DNA of 34,305 bases from Burkholderiaceae bacterium (lineage in GTDB: Bacteria > Pseudomonadota > Gammaproteobacteria > Burkholderiales > Burkholderiaceae_C), in contig JACKLN010000017.1 of assembly GCA_024235855.1 (NCBI GenBank), positions 1-34,305 of the forward strand. The letters run 5' to 3'. The number at the start of each line of letters is the position of its first letter. Position 1 is the first letter of the stretch. Below the pieces are notes generated by a model, which had not been told where the DNA came from, ran no database searches, and saw only the letters and a program-made list of their open reading frames with translations. The translations under genes and the position numbers were made by a program. This document shows, piece after piece, positions 13,827 through 21,318 of the stretch.

Positions 13827-15311
13827 CTACATGAGCACGATGTCGTACTGCTCCGGGTTCATCGTCGGCTCCGCGCTCAGGCTGATGGGTTTGCCGATGA
13901 ACTCGCTCAGCCCCGCCAGGTGGGTGCTTTCCTCGTCCAGCAGCATCTCCACCACCGCCGCGCTGGCGATGACGCGGAACTCCCGGGGCGCGAACTGGCG
14001 CGCCTCGCGCAGGATCTCGCGCAGGATGTCGTAGCAGACGCTGCGCACGGTCTTGATCTGGCCCCGGCCGCTGCAGGTGGGACAGGGCTCGCACAGCATG
14101 TGGGCCAGGCTCTCGCGCGTGCGCTTGCGTGTCATCTCCACCAGGCCGAGCTGGGTGAAGCCGCTGACCGTGGTGCGCACGCGGTCGCGCGCCAGCTGCT
14201 TGCGCAGTTCGCCCAGCACCGCCTGCTGGTGTTCTTCCCGCACCATGTCGATGAAGTCGACGATGATGATGCCGCCCAGGTTGCGCAGCCGCAGCTGGCG
14301 CGCGATGGCGCCGGCGGCCTCCAGGTTCGTCTTGAAGATGGTGTCGTCGAAGTTGCGCGCGCCGACGAAGCCGCCGGTGTTCACGTCCACCGTGGTCAGG
14401 GCCTCGGTCTGGTCGATGATCAGGTAGCCGCCGCTCTTGAGGTCCACGCGGCGGCCCAGCGCCCGCGCGATCTCCTCCTCGATGCCGAAGAGGTCGAAGA
14501 TCGGCCGCTCGCCCTTGTAGTGCTCCAGCTTCGGCAGCGTGCCGGGCATGTAGGTGGCACCGAAGGCCTGCAGCGCGTCGAACTGAAGCTTGGAGTCGAT
14601 GCGGATGGTCTGCGTGCTGTCGGTGGTCAGGTCGCGCAGCACGCGCTCGGCCAGGCTCAGGTCCTGGTGCAGCAACGTGCCGGGCGGCTGCTTCAGACCC
14701 TGGCTGCGGATGTGCTCCCAGGTCTTGCGCAGGTAGGCGATGTCGTCGGCCAGTTCCTCGTCGGTGGCCTCCTCGGCGTTGGTGCGCAGGATGAAGCCGC
14801 CGCCGCCGTTCGGATCCGCACCCGCCAGGCGCTGCATGCGCTCGCGCAGCGCCTCGCGCGTCTCCGGGCTGCCGATCTTCTGGCTGATGCCGATGTGGCG
14901 GTCCTGCGGCAGGAAGACCAGCATGCGACCGGCGATGCTGACCTGCGTGGACAGCCGCGCCCCCTTGGTGCCGATGGCGTCCTTGATCACCTGCACCATC
15001 AGCGTCTGGCCTTCGTAGACCCGCTTCTCGATGGGCACCAGCGGCACGTCGCCGTTGTTGCGCGGCCCATGACCCTGGCCGGCGGCGTGCAGGTCGGCCA
15101 CGTGCAGGAAGGCGGCACGCTCGCTGCCGATGTCGATGAACGCGCTCTGCATGCCCGGCAGCACGCGCGCCACCTTGCCCAGGTAGACGTTGCCCACCTG
15201 CCCCCGCTCCAGCGTGCGCTCGAGGTAGAGCTCCTGCAGTGCGCCGTTCTCGACGACGGCCACGCGCGTTTCCTGCGGGGCCCAGTTGATCAGGATGTCC
15301 TGGCTGGCCAT
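13827..15311 (-). CDS. rng: Ribonuclease G
   Basis: This 494-residue endoribonuclease of the RNase E/G family matures the 16S rRNA 5' end and helps mRNA decay. It has an N-terminal S1-like domain (about 35-125), the 5' sensor and RNase H-like parts, and the catalytic DNase I-like region. The metal-binding aspartates correspond to D309 (TVDVNTGG) and D352 (IIIVDFIDM), 43 residues apart as in E. coli RNase E. The Zn-link motif CPTCSGRG follows. Length matches RNase G and lacks the long RNase E degradosome tail. It is the last gene of the nine-gene run, 23 bp after maf. Confidence 0.93.
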   Translation of the reverse strand: MASQDILINWAPQETRVAVVENGALQELYLERTLERGQVGNVYLGKVARVLPGMQSAFIDIGSERAAFLHVADLHAAGQGHGPRNNGDVPLVPIEKRVYEGQTLMVQVIKDAIGTKGARLSTQVSIAGRMLVFLPQDRHIGISQKIGSPETREALRERMQRLAGADPNGGGGFILRTNAEEATDEELADDIAYLRKTWEHIRSQGLKQPPGTLLHQDLSLAERVLRDLTTDSTQTIRIDSKLQFDALQAFGATYMPGTLPKLEHYKGERPIFDLFGIEEEIARALGRRVDLKSGGYLIIDQTEALTTVDVNTGGFVGARNFDDTIFKTNLEAAGAIARQLRLRNLGGIIIVDFIDMVREEHQQAVLGELRKQLARDRVRTTVSGFTQLGLVEMTRKRTRESLAHMLCEPCPTCSGRGQIKTVRSVCYDILREILREARQFAPREFRVIASAAVVEMLLDEESTHLAGLSEFIGKPISLSAEPTMNPEQYDIVLM

Positions 15312-15334
15312 GTGCTTGTTTGTCTCCACCCGGT

Positions 15335-15943
15335 CTACAGGCCGGTTGCCACGCCGGCTTGGCGCAGCAGCTGTGCCGTCTCGAACAACGGCAGCCCCAT
15401 GATGCCCGAATGGCTCCCGGCGATGTGCGCCACCCAGCCGGCCAGCGCGCCCTGGATGGCGTAGCTGCCGGCCTTGCCAAACGGCTCGCCGCTGGCCACG
15501 TAGGCGTGGATGACCTTGGGCGGCAGCACAGCGAAGCGCACCTGAGACACCTGGGCTACCTGCAAGCGCCGGCGGCCGGCCTGCACCGCCACCGCCGTGA
15601 GCACGCGGTGCGTGCGCCCGGAGAGCTGCGCCAGCGTGGCAGCGGCCTCGGCGGCATCCGCCGGCTTGCCCAGGATGCGCCGGCCCAGCGCCACGGTGGT
15701 GTCGGCGCACAGGATGGCGCCGGGGGCCAGCCCCCGCTGCCGGTGGCGCACCACGGCCGCCTGCAGCTTGGCGGCGGTGACCCGCTGCACGTAGGCCGCC
15801 GGCAGCTCACCGGGCTGCACGGCCTCCAGCGCTTCGGCGTCCTCGTCGGCGCCGGGCAGCAGCAGCGTGGGCACGACACCGATCTGCGCCAGCAGCTGCA
15901 GCCGGCGTGGGCTCTGCGACGCGAGGTACAGCGGCAGGGTCAT
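15335..15943 (-). CDS. maf: Maf family nucleotide pyrophosphatase
   Basis: A 202-residue cytosolic house-cleaning enzyme hydrolysing non-canonical or dTTP/UTP-type nucleotides. Family motifs are SQSPRRLQLL (9-18), CADTTV with the catalytic Asp, and GEPFGKAGSYAIQG near the C-terminus. The ADTT-type motif points to the YhdE (dTTP/UTP) subgroup, though this is inference. It lies between rlmH (10 bp) and rng (23 bp). Confidence 0.9.
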   Translation of the reverse strand: MTLPLYLASQSPRRLQLLAQIGVVPTLLLPGADEDAEALEAVQPGELPAAYVQRVTAAKLQAAVVRHRQRGLAPGAILCADTTVALGRRILGKPADAAEAAATLAQLSGRTHRVLTAVAVQAGRRRLQVAQVSQVRFAVLPPKVIHAYVASGEPFGKAGSYAIQGALAGWVAHIAGSHSGIMGLPLFETAQLLRQAGVATGL

Positions 15944-15953
15944 CGGCGGCGCC

Positions 15954-16433
15954 TCACTCGCGGTGGTAGGGGTGGCCGGCGTTGACCGACCACGCCCGGT
16001 ACAGCGCCTCGGCCAGCAGCACGCGCACGAAGGCGTGCGGCAGCGTCAGGTCCGACAGGCGCAGCGTGTCGTCGGCGGTCTGCTTGAGCGCCGGGTCCAG
16101 GCCGTCGGGCCCGCCGATCAGCAGCGCCACGTCGCGGCCGTCGGCCTGCCAGGCGGCCAGGCGCTCGGCCAGCTGCACGGTGGTCTGGCGTTGGCCGCGT
16201 TCGTCCAGCACCACGCGGCGCCAGCCCTTGCCCAGCGCAGCCAGGGTGGCTTCGAAGCGCGCCGCCTCGGCGGCCATGCACTGCGCGGCGGTCTTGCCGG
16301 CGTCGCGCGGCTCGGCCTTCAGCGCCTTGAGCTCGAAGCGCCATTCCGGCGGGAAGCGCTTGGCGAAGTCGGCCCAGGCGGCGTCGGCCCACGCAGGCTG
16401 GCGCTGGCCCACGGCAAGCACGGCCACCCGCAC
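15954..16433 (-). CDS. rlmH: 23S rRNA pseudouridine-1915 N3-methyltransferase RlmH
   Basis: A 159-residue SPOUT methyltransferase modifying helix 69 of 23S rRNA. Knot-forming motifs are LLIGGPDGLDP and LSDLTLPHAFVRVLLAEALYRAW, followed by the C-terminal GHPYHRE that contributes to the active site. The start is a GTG at 16433, three bases after the rsfS stop; the N-terminal MRVAVLAVGQRQ fits the family start. The pairing with rsfS is widely conserved. Confidence 0.94.
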   Translation of the reverse strand: MRVAVLAVGQRQPAWADAAWADFAKRFPPEWRFELKALKAEPRDAGKTAAQCMAAEAARFEATLAALGKGWRRVVLDERGQRQTTVQLAERLAAWQADGRDVALLIGGPDGLDPALKQTADDTLRLSDLTLPHAFVRVLLAEALYRAWSVNAGHPYHRE

Positions 16434-16436
16434 GGG

Positions 16437-17093
16437 TCAGGCCCGGGGCGTGGCGGGGCGCTTGCGGGCCGGGGCGGCCGCCTTCTTCGCGGCGGTGGGC
16501 TTCTTCGCAGCGGCGGTCTTCGCCGCGGCGGGTGCGGCCCGCCTGGACACCGGCGCTTTCTTCGCCGGGGCAGCCTTCTTCGCCGGGGCGGCCACCTTCG
16601 AGGCTGGGGCCTTCTTCTTGGCCGGCGCCTTCTTCGCAGGGGCAGCCTTCTTCGCGGGCGCAGCCGATTTCGCGGCCGGCGCCTTCTTCGCAGGCGCGCT
16701 CTTCGCCGCCGCGGCCGGCTCCGACGCCTTCACCAGACTGGTCTTCACCGCGCCCAGCTTCATCGACACCGGCTTCTCACCCCAGATCTCCTCGAGGTGG
16801 TAGTACTCGCGGATGGCCGGCTGCATGATGTGCGCCACCGCGGCACCGCAGTCGACGATGATCCACTCGCCGCTGGCCTCGCCCTCGGTGCGCAGCACCT
16901 GCATGCCGCGCTGCTTGACGCTGTCGCGCACGCTGGCGGCCAGCGCCTTGGTCTGGCGGTTGCTGGAGCCGGTGGCCACGATCACGCGCTCGAACAGCGG
17001 CGACAGGTGCTCGGTGTTGAAGACGACGATGTCCTTGGCCTTGACGTCTTCGAGCCCGTCGACGATGGCGCGCTGCAGCTTGCGGATGTCCAT
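16437..17093 (-). CDS. rsfS: Ribosomal silencing factor RsfS with Lys/Ala/Pro-rich tail
   Basis: The core (1-120) is a standard RsfS/Iojap domain that binds ribosomal protein uL14 and blocks subunit joining in starvation. Landmarks are VVFNTEHLSPLFERVIVATG, GEWIIVDCGAAVAHIM and REYYHLEEIWG. Residues about 124-218 form an extra, highly basic tail made of AAPAKKA-type repeats, resembling histone H1-like tails. Most RsfS proteins end near residue 120. The DNA of this tail (about 16440-16725) is internally repetitive. The ATG follows directly after the nadD stop (TGAATG). Confidence 0.93.
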   Translation of the reverse strand: MDIRKLQRAIVDGLEDVKAKDIVVFNTEHLSPLFERVIVATGSSNRQTKALAASVRDSVKQRGMQVLRTEGEASGEWIIVDCGAAVAHIMQPAIREYYHLEEIWGEKPVSMKLGAVKTSLVKASEPAAAAKSAPAKKAPAAKSAAPAKKAAPAKKAPAKKKAPASKVAAPAKKAAPAKKAPVSRRAAPAAAKTAAAKKPTAAKKAAAPARKRPATPRA

Positions 17094-17681
17094 TCAATCC
17101 CTGTAGAGGTGGTGCTGGTCAATATAGCGTGCGACGGCCGGCGGGACCAGATCGTCGACCCGGTCCCCCCGCGCCACGCGCACACGGATGTCGGTGGAGG
17201 CGATGTCGAGCATCGGCAGCGGCACCACGCGGTGCGGACGCCGCTGCACCGCGGGGTCGGGGGCGGCATGCGTGCCGGGGCGCTGCGCGACCGCCAGCAC
17301 CGTGAGGTCCAGCAGCTGCTGCCAGCCGCGCCAGGTGTGCAGGTTGGCGTACTGGTCACCGCCGATCAGGAGCACCCATTCGGTGCCCGGTTCCTGGTCG
17401 CGGAAGGCCGTCACCGTGTCCAGCGTGACGCTGGGGCCGCTGCGCTCGAGCTCGATGCGGCTGAGCACCTGGCCCGGCGCATCACCGATGGCCAGGCGCA
17501 CCATGGCCTCGCGGTGCTCGGCCGGTGTCATCGCGCGCGCCTTCTGCCACGGCTGGCCAGCGGGGATCCAGCGCACCTCGTCCAGCGCCAGCGCCTCGCG
17601 GGCGGTGCGGGCCAGCGCCACGTGGGCGTTGTGCGGCGGGTCGAAGCTGCCGCCGAAGATCGCGACGCGACGCAGCGTCAA
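17094..17681 (-). CDS. nadD: Nicotinate-nucleotide adenylyltransferase NadD
   Basis: A 195-residue enzyme making nicotinate adenine dinucleotide in NAD synthesis. The nucleotidyltransferase motif GGSFDPPHNAHV (near the N-terminus), WVLLIGGDQYANLHTW and the C-terminal ASTDIRVRV (ISSTxIR-type) are present. The likely start is a TTG at 17681 overlapping the hemF stop (TTGA). An upstream in-frame ATG at 17783 would add about 34 residues inside hemF and is less likely. rsfS follows without a gap. Confidence 0.91.
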   Translation of the reverse strand: MTLRRVAIFGGSFDPPHNAHVALARTAREALALDEVRWIPAGQPWQKARAMTPAEHREAMVRLAIGDAPGQVLSRIELERSGPSVTLDTVTAFRDQEPGTEWVLLIGGDQYANLHTWRGWQQLLDLTVLAVAQRPGTHAAPDPAVQRRPHRVVPLPMLDIASTDIRVRVARGDRVDDLVPPAVARYIDQHHLYRD

Positions 17682-18607
17682 GCGGCGTCCCTGGCGAGTT
17701 CCGCCCAATCGCGCGGGCGCAGGAAGTCGCTGTACAGCCGCGCCTCCGGCGTGCCCGGCTCGGGCTGCCAGGCGTAGCGCCACTTCACCACCGGCGGCAT
17801 GCTCATCAGGATGCTCTCGGTGCGGCCGCCGCTCTGCAGACCGAACAGCGTGCCGCGGTCGAAGACGAGGTTGAACTCCACGTAGCGCCCGCGCCGGTAG
17901 GCCTGGAAGTCGCGCTCGCGCTCACCATAGGGCATGCCGCGGCGCTTCTGCACCAGCGGCAGGTAGGCCTGCACGAAGGCGTCGCCCACGGCCCGCGTCA
18001 TGGCAAAGCTCTGTTCGAAACCGAGTTCGGCGAAGTCGTCGAAGAACACACCGCCCACGCCGCGCGGCTCGCCGCGGTGCTTGAGGAAGAAGTACTCGTC
18101 GCACCAGCGCTTGAAGCGCGGGTAGAGCTCGGCGTCGAACGGCGCCAGCGCGTCGCGGCAGGTGCGGTGGAAGTGCGTGGCGTCTTCCTCGAAGCCGTAG
18201 TAAGGCGTCAGGTCCATGCCGCCGCCGAACCAGACCACGGGCTCGCGGCCCTCGGGCAGCGCGGCGAACATGCGCACGTTCATGTGCGCGGTGGGCACGT
18301 AGGGGTTGCGCGGGTGCATCACCAGCGACACGCCCATGGCCTCGAAGGGCGCACCGGCCAGTTCCGGCCGGTGCTGCGTGGCCGACGGCGGCATCGCCGG
18401 GCCGCGCACGTGGCTGAAGTTGCAGCCGCCACGCTCGAAGACGCCGCCCTCTTCCACCAGGCGGCTGAGGCCGTCGCCCTGCAGGCGCTCCTCCGGGCCG
18501 CGGACCCAGCCGTCGCGCAGGAAGTCGTGGCCGTCCTCGGCCTGCAGCGCGCCGATGATGCGGTCCTGCAGGCCCAGGAAATAGGTGCGGACGTCCTGCG
18601 TGTTCAT
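17678..18607 (-). CDS. hemF: Oxygen-dependent coproporphyrinogen III oxidase HemF
   Basis: A 309-residue haem-pathway enzyme converting coproporphyrinogen III to protoporphyrinogen IX with O2. The family signature VWFGGGMDLTPYYGFEEDA is present, as are GVGGVFFDDF and the C-terminal YVEFNLVFDRGT...ESILMSMP. Length matches the family. It begins 9 bp after the acyltransferase stop and its stop overlaps the nadD start. Its presence indicates aerobic haem synthesis. Confidence 0.95.
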   Translation of the reverse strand: MNTQDVRTYFLGLQDRIIGALQAEDGHDFLRDGWVRGPEERLQGDGLSRLVEEGGVFERGGCNFSHVRGPAMPPSATQHRPELAGAPFEAMGVSLVMHPRNPYVPTAHMNVRMFAALPEGREPVVWFGGGMDLTPYYGFEEDATHFHRTCRDALAPFDAELYPRFKRWCDEYFFLKHRGEPRGVGGVFFDDFAELGFEQSFAMTRAVGDAFVQAYLPLVQKRRGMPYGERERDFQAYRRGRYVEFNLVFDRGTLFGLQSGGRTESILMSMPPVVKWRYAWQPEPGTPEARLYSDFLRPRDWAELARDAA

Positions 18608-18616
18608 GGGTCTCCT

Positions 18617-19237
18617 TCAGGCCAGCTTGATCGGCGCGGCGAGTTCGGGCCGGCGGCCGCGCACGCCGTCGAAGCGTCGCGCGATCTCGGCCATGTCGGT
18701 CTCGGCATTTCCCCCGAGTTGCAGCACGGAGTGCACACCCACACGCTTGCGGCCGAAGTCGAGGTGCACCAGGGCCAGCGGCACGCCGGCCTCCACCGCC
18801 ACGCGGTAGAAGCCGCTGCGCCAGCCCGCGCCGGCCGACCGTGTGCCTTCGGGCGCCAGCGCCAGCCAGAGGAAGTCGCCACGCTCGCGCGCCAAGCGCA
18901 TGCGCGACACCATGTCGGGCACGATGCCCTTGGGGTTGGTGCGGTCCACCGGCACGCCACCCAGCCAGCGCATCCAGCGGCCGAACAGCGGCGGCCTGAA
19001 CAGCGTGTCCTTGCCCCAGAAGGTGACGTGCAGGCCCAGCGCCCACTTGGCCAGCAGGCCCACCGGAAAGTCCCAGTTCGACGTGTGAGGGTAGACGGCC
19101 AGCACGCCCTGGTGCGCCGGCAGGCCGTCCCACAGCAGCTGCCAGCCCAGCAGCCGCAGCACCATGCGCGCCAGACGGCTGCCGCGCAATTGCACGGGCC
19201 GTTCGGTCAGCTCGACGGGGGCGGGACGCCGGGTCAA
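18617..19237 (-). CDS. Lysophospholipid acyltransferase (PlsC-like)
   Basis: About 206 residues. The acyltransferase HxxxxD motif is HTSNWD (51-56), followed by WGKDTLF, GGVPVDRT (93-100) and APEGTRS (128-134), the glycerol-phosphate-binding region. This fits the 1-acyl-glycerol-3-phosphate acyltransferase superfamily, of the short form without an obvious N-terminal helix. The substrate cannot be told. A start at TTG 19237 avoids overlap with purD; a GTG a few codons later (PVQLRG) is an alternative. It lies between purD and hemF. Confidence 0.8.
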   Translation of the reverse strand: MTRRPAPVELTERPVQLRGSRLARMVLRLLGWQLLWDGLPAHQGVLAVYPHTSNWDFPVGLLAKWALGLHVTFWGKDTLFRPPLFGRWMRWLGGVPVDRTNPKGIVPDMVSRMRLARERGDFLWLALAPEGTRSAGAGWRSGFYRVAVEAGVPLALVHLDFGRKRVGVHSVLQLGGNAETDMAEIARRFDGVRGRRPELAAPIKLA

Positions 19238-19265
19238 TCGAGGTCTGGCCGGGCAGCGGCGCCGC

Positions 19266-20549
19266 TCAGCGCGGCTTGACCGCGCGGTGGCCGATGTCGG
19301 TGCGCCACACGGCGCCGTCCATCGTGATGCCGCGCACCGCGTCGTAGGCACGCTGCTGCGCCAGGCGCACGGAATCGCCGAGCGCGGTGACGCACAGCAC
19401 CCGGCCGCCGCTGGTGACCAGCGTGCCGTCCTGCAGCGTGGTGCCGGCGTGGAAGACCTTCAGGTCCTCGGCGTCGGCCGGCAGGCCGGTGATGGCGTCG
19501 CCACCCCGCACCGCGCCCGGGTAACCGTGCGCGGCCATGACCACGCCCAGGGCGATGCGGCGGTCCCACTGCAGATCGGCCTGGTCCAGCGTGCCGTCGG
19601 TGGCGTGCATCAGCAGCTCGAAGAGGTCGCTCTTCAGGCGCATCAGGATGGGCTGGGTCTCGGGGTCGCCGAGCCGGCAGTTGAACTCCACCGTGCGCGG
19701 CTTGCCTTCGGCATCGATCATCAGCCCGGCGTAGAGGAAGCCGGTGAACGGCGTGCCGTCCTTGGCCATGCCCTGGATGGCGGGCTGGATGATCTCGCGC
19801 ATCACGCGCGCGTGCACGTCGGGCGTGACCACCGGGGCCGGGCTGTAGGCGCCCATGCCGCCGGTGTTGAGGCCGGTGTCGCCGTCGCCCACACGCTTGT
19901 GGTCCTGGCTGGTGGCCAGCGAGACCACGTTCTTGCCGTCGCTGACGACGATGAAGCTGGCCTCCTCGCCGGCCATGAATTCCTCGATCACCACGCGCGC
20001 GCCGCCGGCGTTGTGCTTCACGCCCAGACGGTTGGCGCCGAGCATGTCGTCGATGGCGGCATGGGCCTCGTCGGCCGTCATCGCCACGACCACGCCCTTG
20101 CCGGCGGCCAGGCCGTCGGCCTTGATGACGATGGGGGCGCCGTGCTTGTCCACGTGGGCGTGCGCGTCGGCGGCGCTGGTGAAGCTGGCGTACAGCGCGG
20201 TCGGGATGCCATGGCGCTGCATGAAGGCCTTGGCAAAGGCCTTGGAGCTCTCCAGCTGCGCGGCGGCCTGCGTGGGGCCGAAGATGCGCAGCCCGCGGGC
20301 GCGGAACAGGTCCACCACGCCGGCGGCCAGGGGCGCCTCGGGGCCGACCACGGTGAGCGCGATCTTCTCGGCCTGGGCGAAGTCGGCCAGCGCGGCGATG
20401 TCGGTGATCGGCAGGTTGTGCAGTGCCGGGTCGGCCGCGGTGCCGCCGTTGCCGGGCGCGACGAAGACCTGCTGCACACGCTCGCTCTGCGCGAGCTTCC
20501 AGGCGATGGCGTGTTCGCGGCCGCCGTTGCCGATCACGAGGACTTTCAT
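19266..20549 (-). CDS. purD: Phosphoribosylamine--glycine ligase PurD
   Basis: A 427-residue ATP-grasp enzyme for the second step of purine synthesis. It begins MKVLVIGNGGREHAIAWKL, the classic PurD N-terminus, and contains GPEAPLAAGVVDLF, an ATP-grasp loop IKADGLAAGKGVVVA, EFMAGEEASF, and GLNTGGMGAYSP. The ATG shares one base with the yebC stop (TGATG). Length is normal. Confidence 0.96.
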   Translation of the reverse strand: MKVLVIGNGGREHAIAWKLAQSERVQQVFVAPGNGGTAADPALHNLPITDIAALADFAQAEKIALTVVGPEAPLAAGVVDLFRARGLRIFGPTQAAAQLESSKAFAKAFMQRHGIPTALYASFTSAADAHAHVDKHGAPIVIKADGLAAGKGVVVAMTADEAHAAIDDMLGANRLGVKHNAGGARVVIEEFMAGEEASFIVVSDGKNVVSLATSQDHKRVGDGDTGLNTGGMGAYSPAPVVTPDVHARVMREIIQPAIQGMAKDGTPFTGFLYAGLMIDAEGKPRTVEFNCRLGDPETQPILMRLKSDLFELLMHATDGTLDQADLQWDRRIALGVVMAAHGYPGAVRGGDAITGLPADAEDLKVFHAGTTLQDGTLVTSGGRVLCVTALGDSVRLAQQRAYDAVRGITMDGAVWRTDIGHRAVKPR

Positions 20550-21274
20550 CAGGCTTCGATTTCCGCGTTGTGATAGACGGCCTGCACGTCGTCCAGGTCC
20601 TCGATGACGTCGAGCAGCTTCTGCATGCGCGCGGCGTCGTCACCCGCCAGCGGGATGGTGTTCTCGGCCCGCATCGTGACCTCGGCGATCTCGGCATTCA
20701 GCCCGGCCGCGGCCAGCGCGTCGCGCACGGCTTCGAAGTCGGCGGGGGCCGTGATCACCTCGATCGCGCCGTCGTCGTCGCTGACCACGTCCTCGGCACC
20801 GGCCTCCAGCGCCACTTCCATGACCTTGTCCTCCGACGTGCCGGGCGCGAACACCAGCTGCCCGCAGTGCTTGAACTGGAAGGCCACCGAACCGTCGGTG
20901 CCCAGGTTGCCGCCGTACTTGCTGAAGGCGTGGCGCACCTCGGCCACGGTGCGCACGCGGTTGTCGGTCATCGTGTCGACGATGATGGCCGCGCCGCCGA
21001 TGCCGTAGCCCTCGTAGCGGATCTCCTCGTAGTTGACGCCTTCCAGCGCACCCGAGGCCTTGTCTATGTTGTACTTGATGCGGTCGGCGGGCATGTTGGC
21101 CGCCTTGGCCTTGTCCACCGCCAGGCGCAGGCGCGGGTTGGCCGTGATGTCGGCCCCGCCCTGGCGCGCCGCCACCGTGATCTCGCGGATGATCCGCGTC
21201 CAGATCTTGCCCCGCTTCTCGTCCTGACGGCCCTTGCGGTGCTGGATGTTGGCCCACTTGGAATGACCGGCCAT
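20549..21274 (-). CDS. yebC: YebC/PmpR family protein (TACO1-like translation factor)
   Basis: A 241-residue protein with the family start MAGHSKWANIQHRKGRQDEKRGK and the conserved RYEGYGIGGAAIIVDTMTDNR and YGGNLGTDGSVAFQF blocks. Long annotated as a transcriptional regulator; recent work on the family supports a role in relieving ribosome stalling, for example at proline runs. It is the first gene of the nine-gene run, 44 bp after the end of the cyclase/ATPase gene. Confidence 0.93.
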   Translation of the reverse strand: MAGHSKWANIQHRKGRQDEKRGKIWTRIIREITVAARQGGADITANPRLRLAVDKAKAANMPADRIKYNIDKASGALEGVNYEEIRYEGYGIGGAAIIVDTMTDNRVRTVAEVRHAFSKYGGNLGTDGSVAFQFKHCGQLVFAPGTSEDKVMEVALEAGAEDVVSDDDGAIEVITAPADFEAVRDALAAAGLNAEIAEVTMRAENTIPLAGDDAARMQKLLDVIEDLDDVQAVYHNAEIEA

Positions 21275-21318
21275 GCTGCTTCGGCCCTGACGGGCGGCGT
21301 TTGGGAAAACCCTCGATT

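Noticed and set aside
16440..16725. Short repeats resembling a CRISPR or satellite array
   Set aside because: They are in-frame codon repeats encoding the Ala/Lys/Pro tail of RsfS, without uniform spacers.
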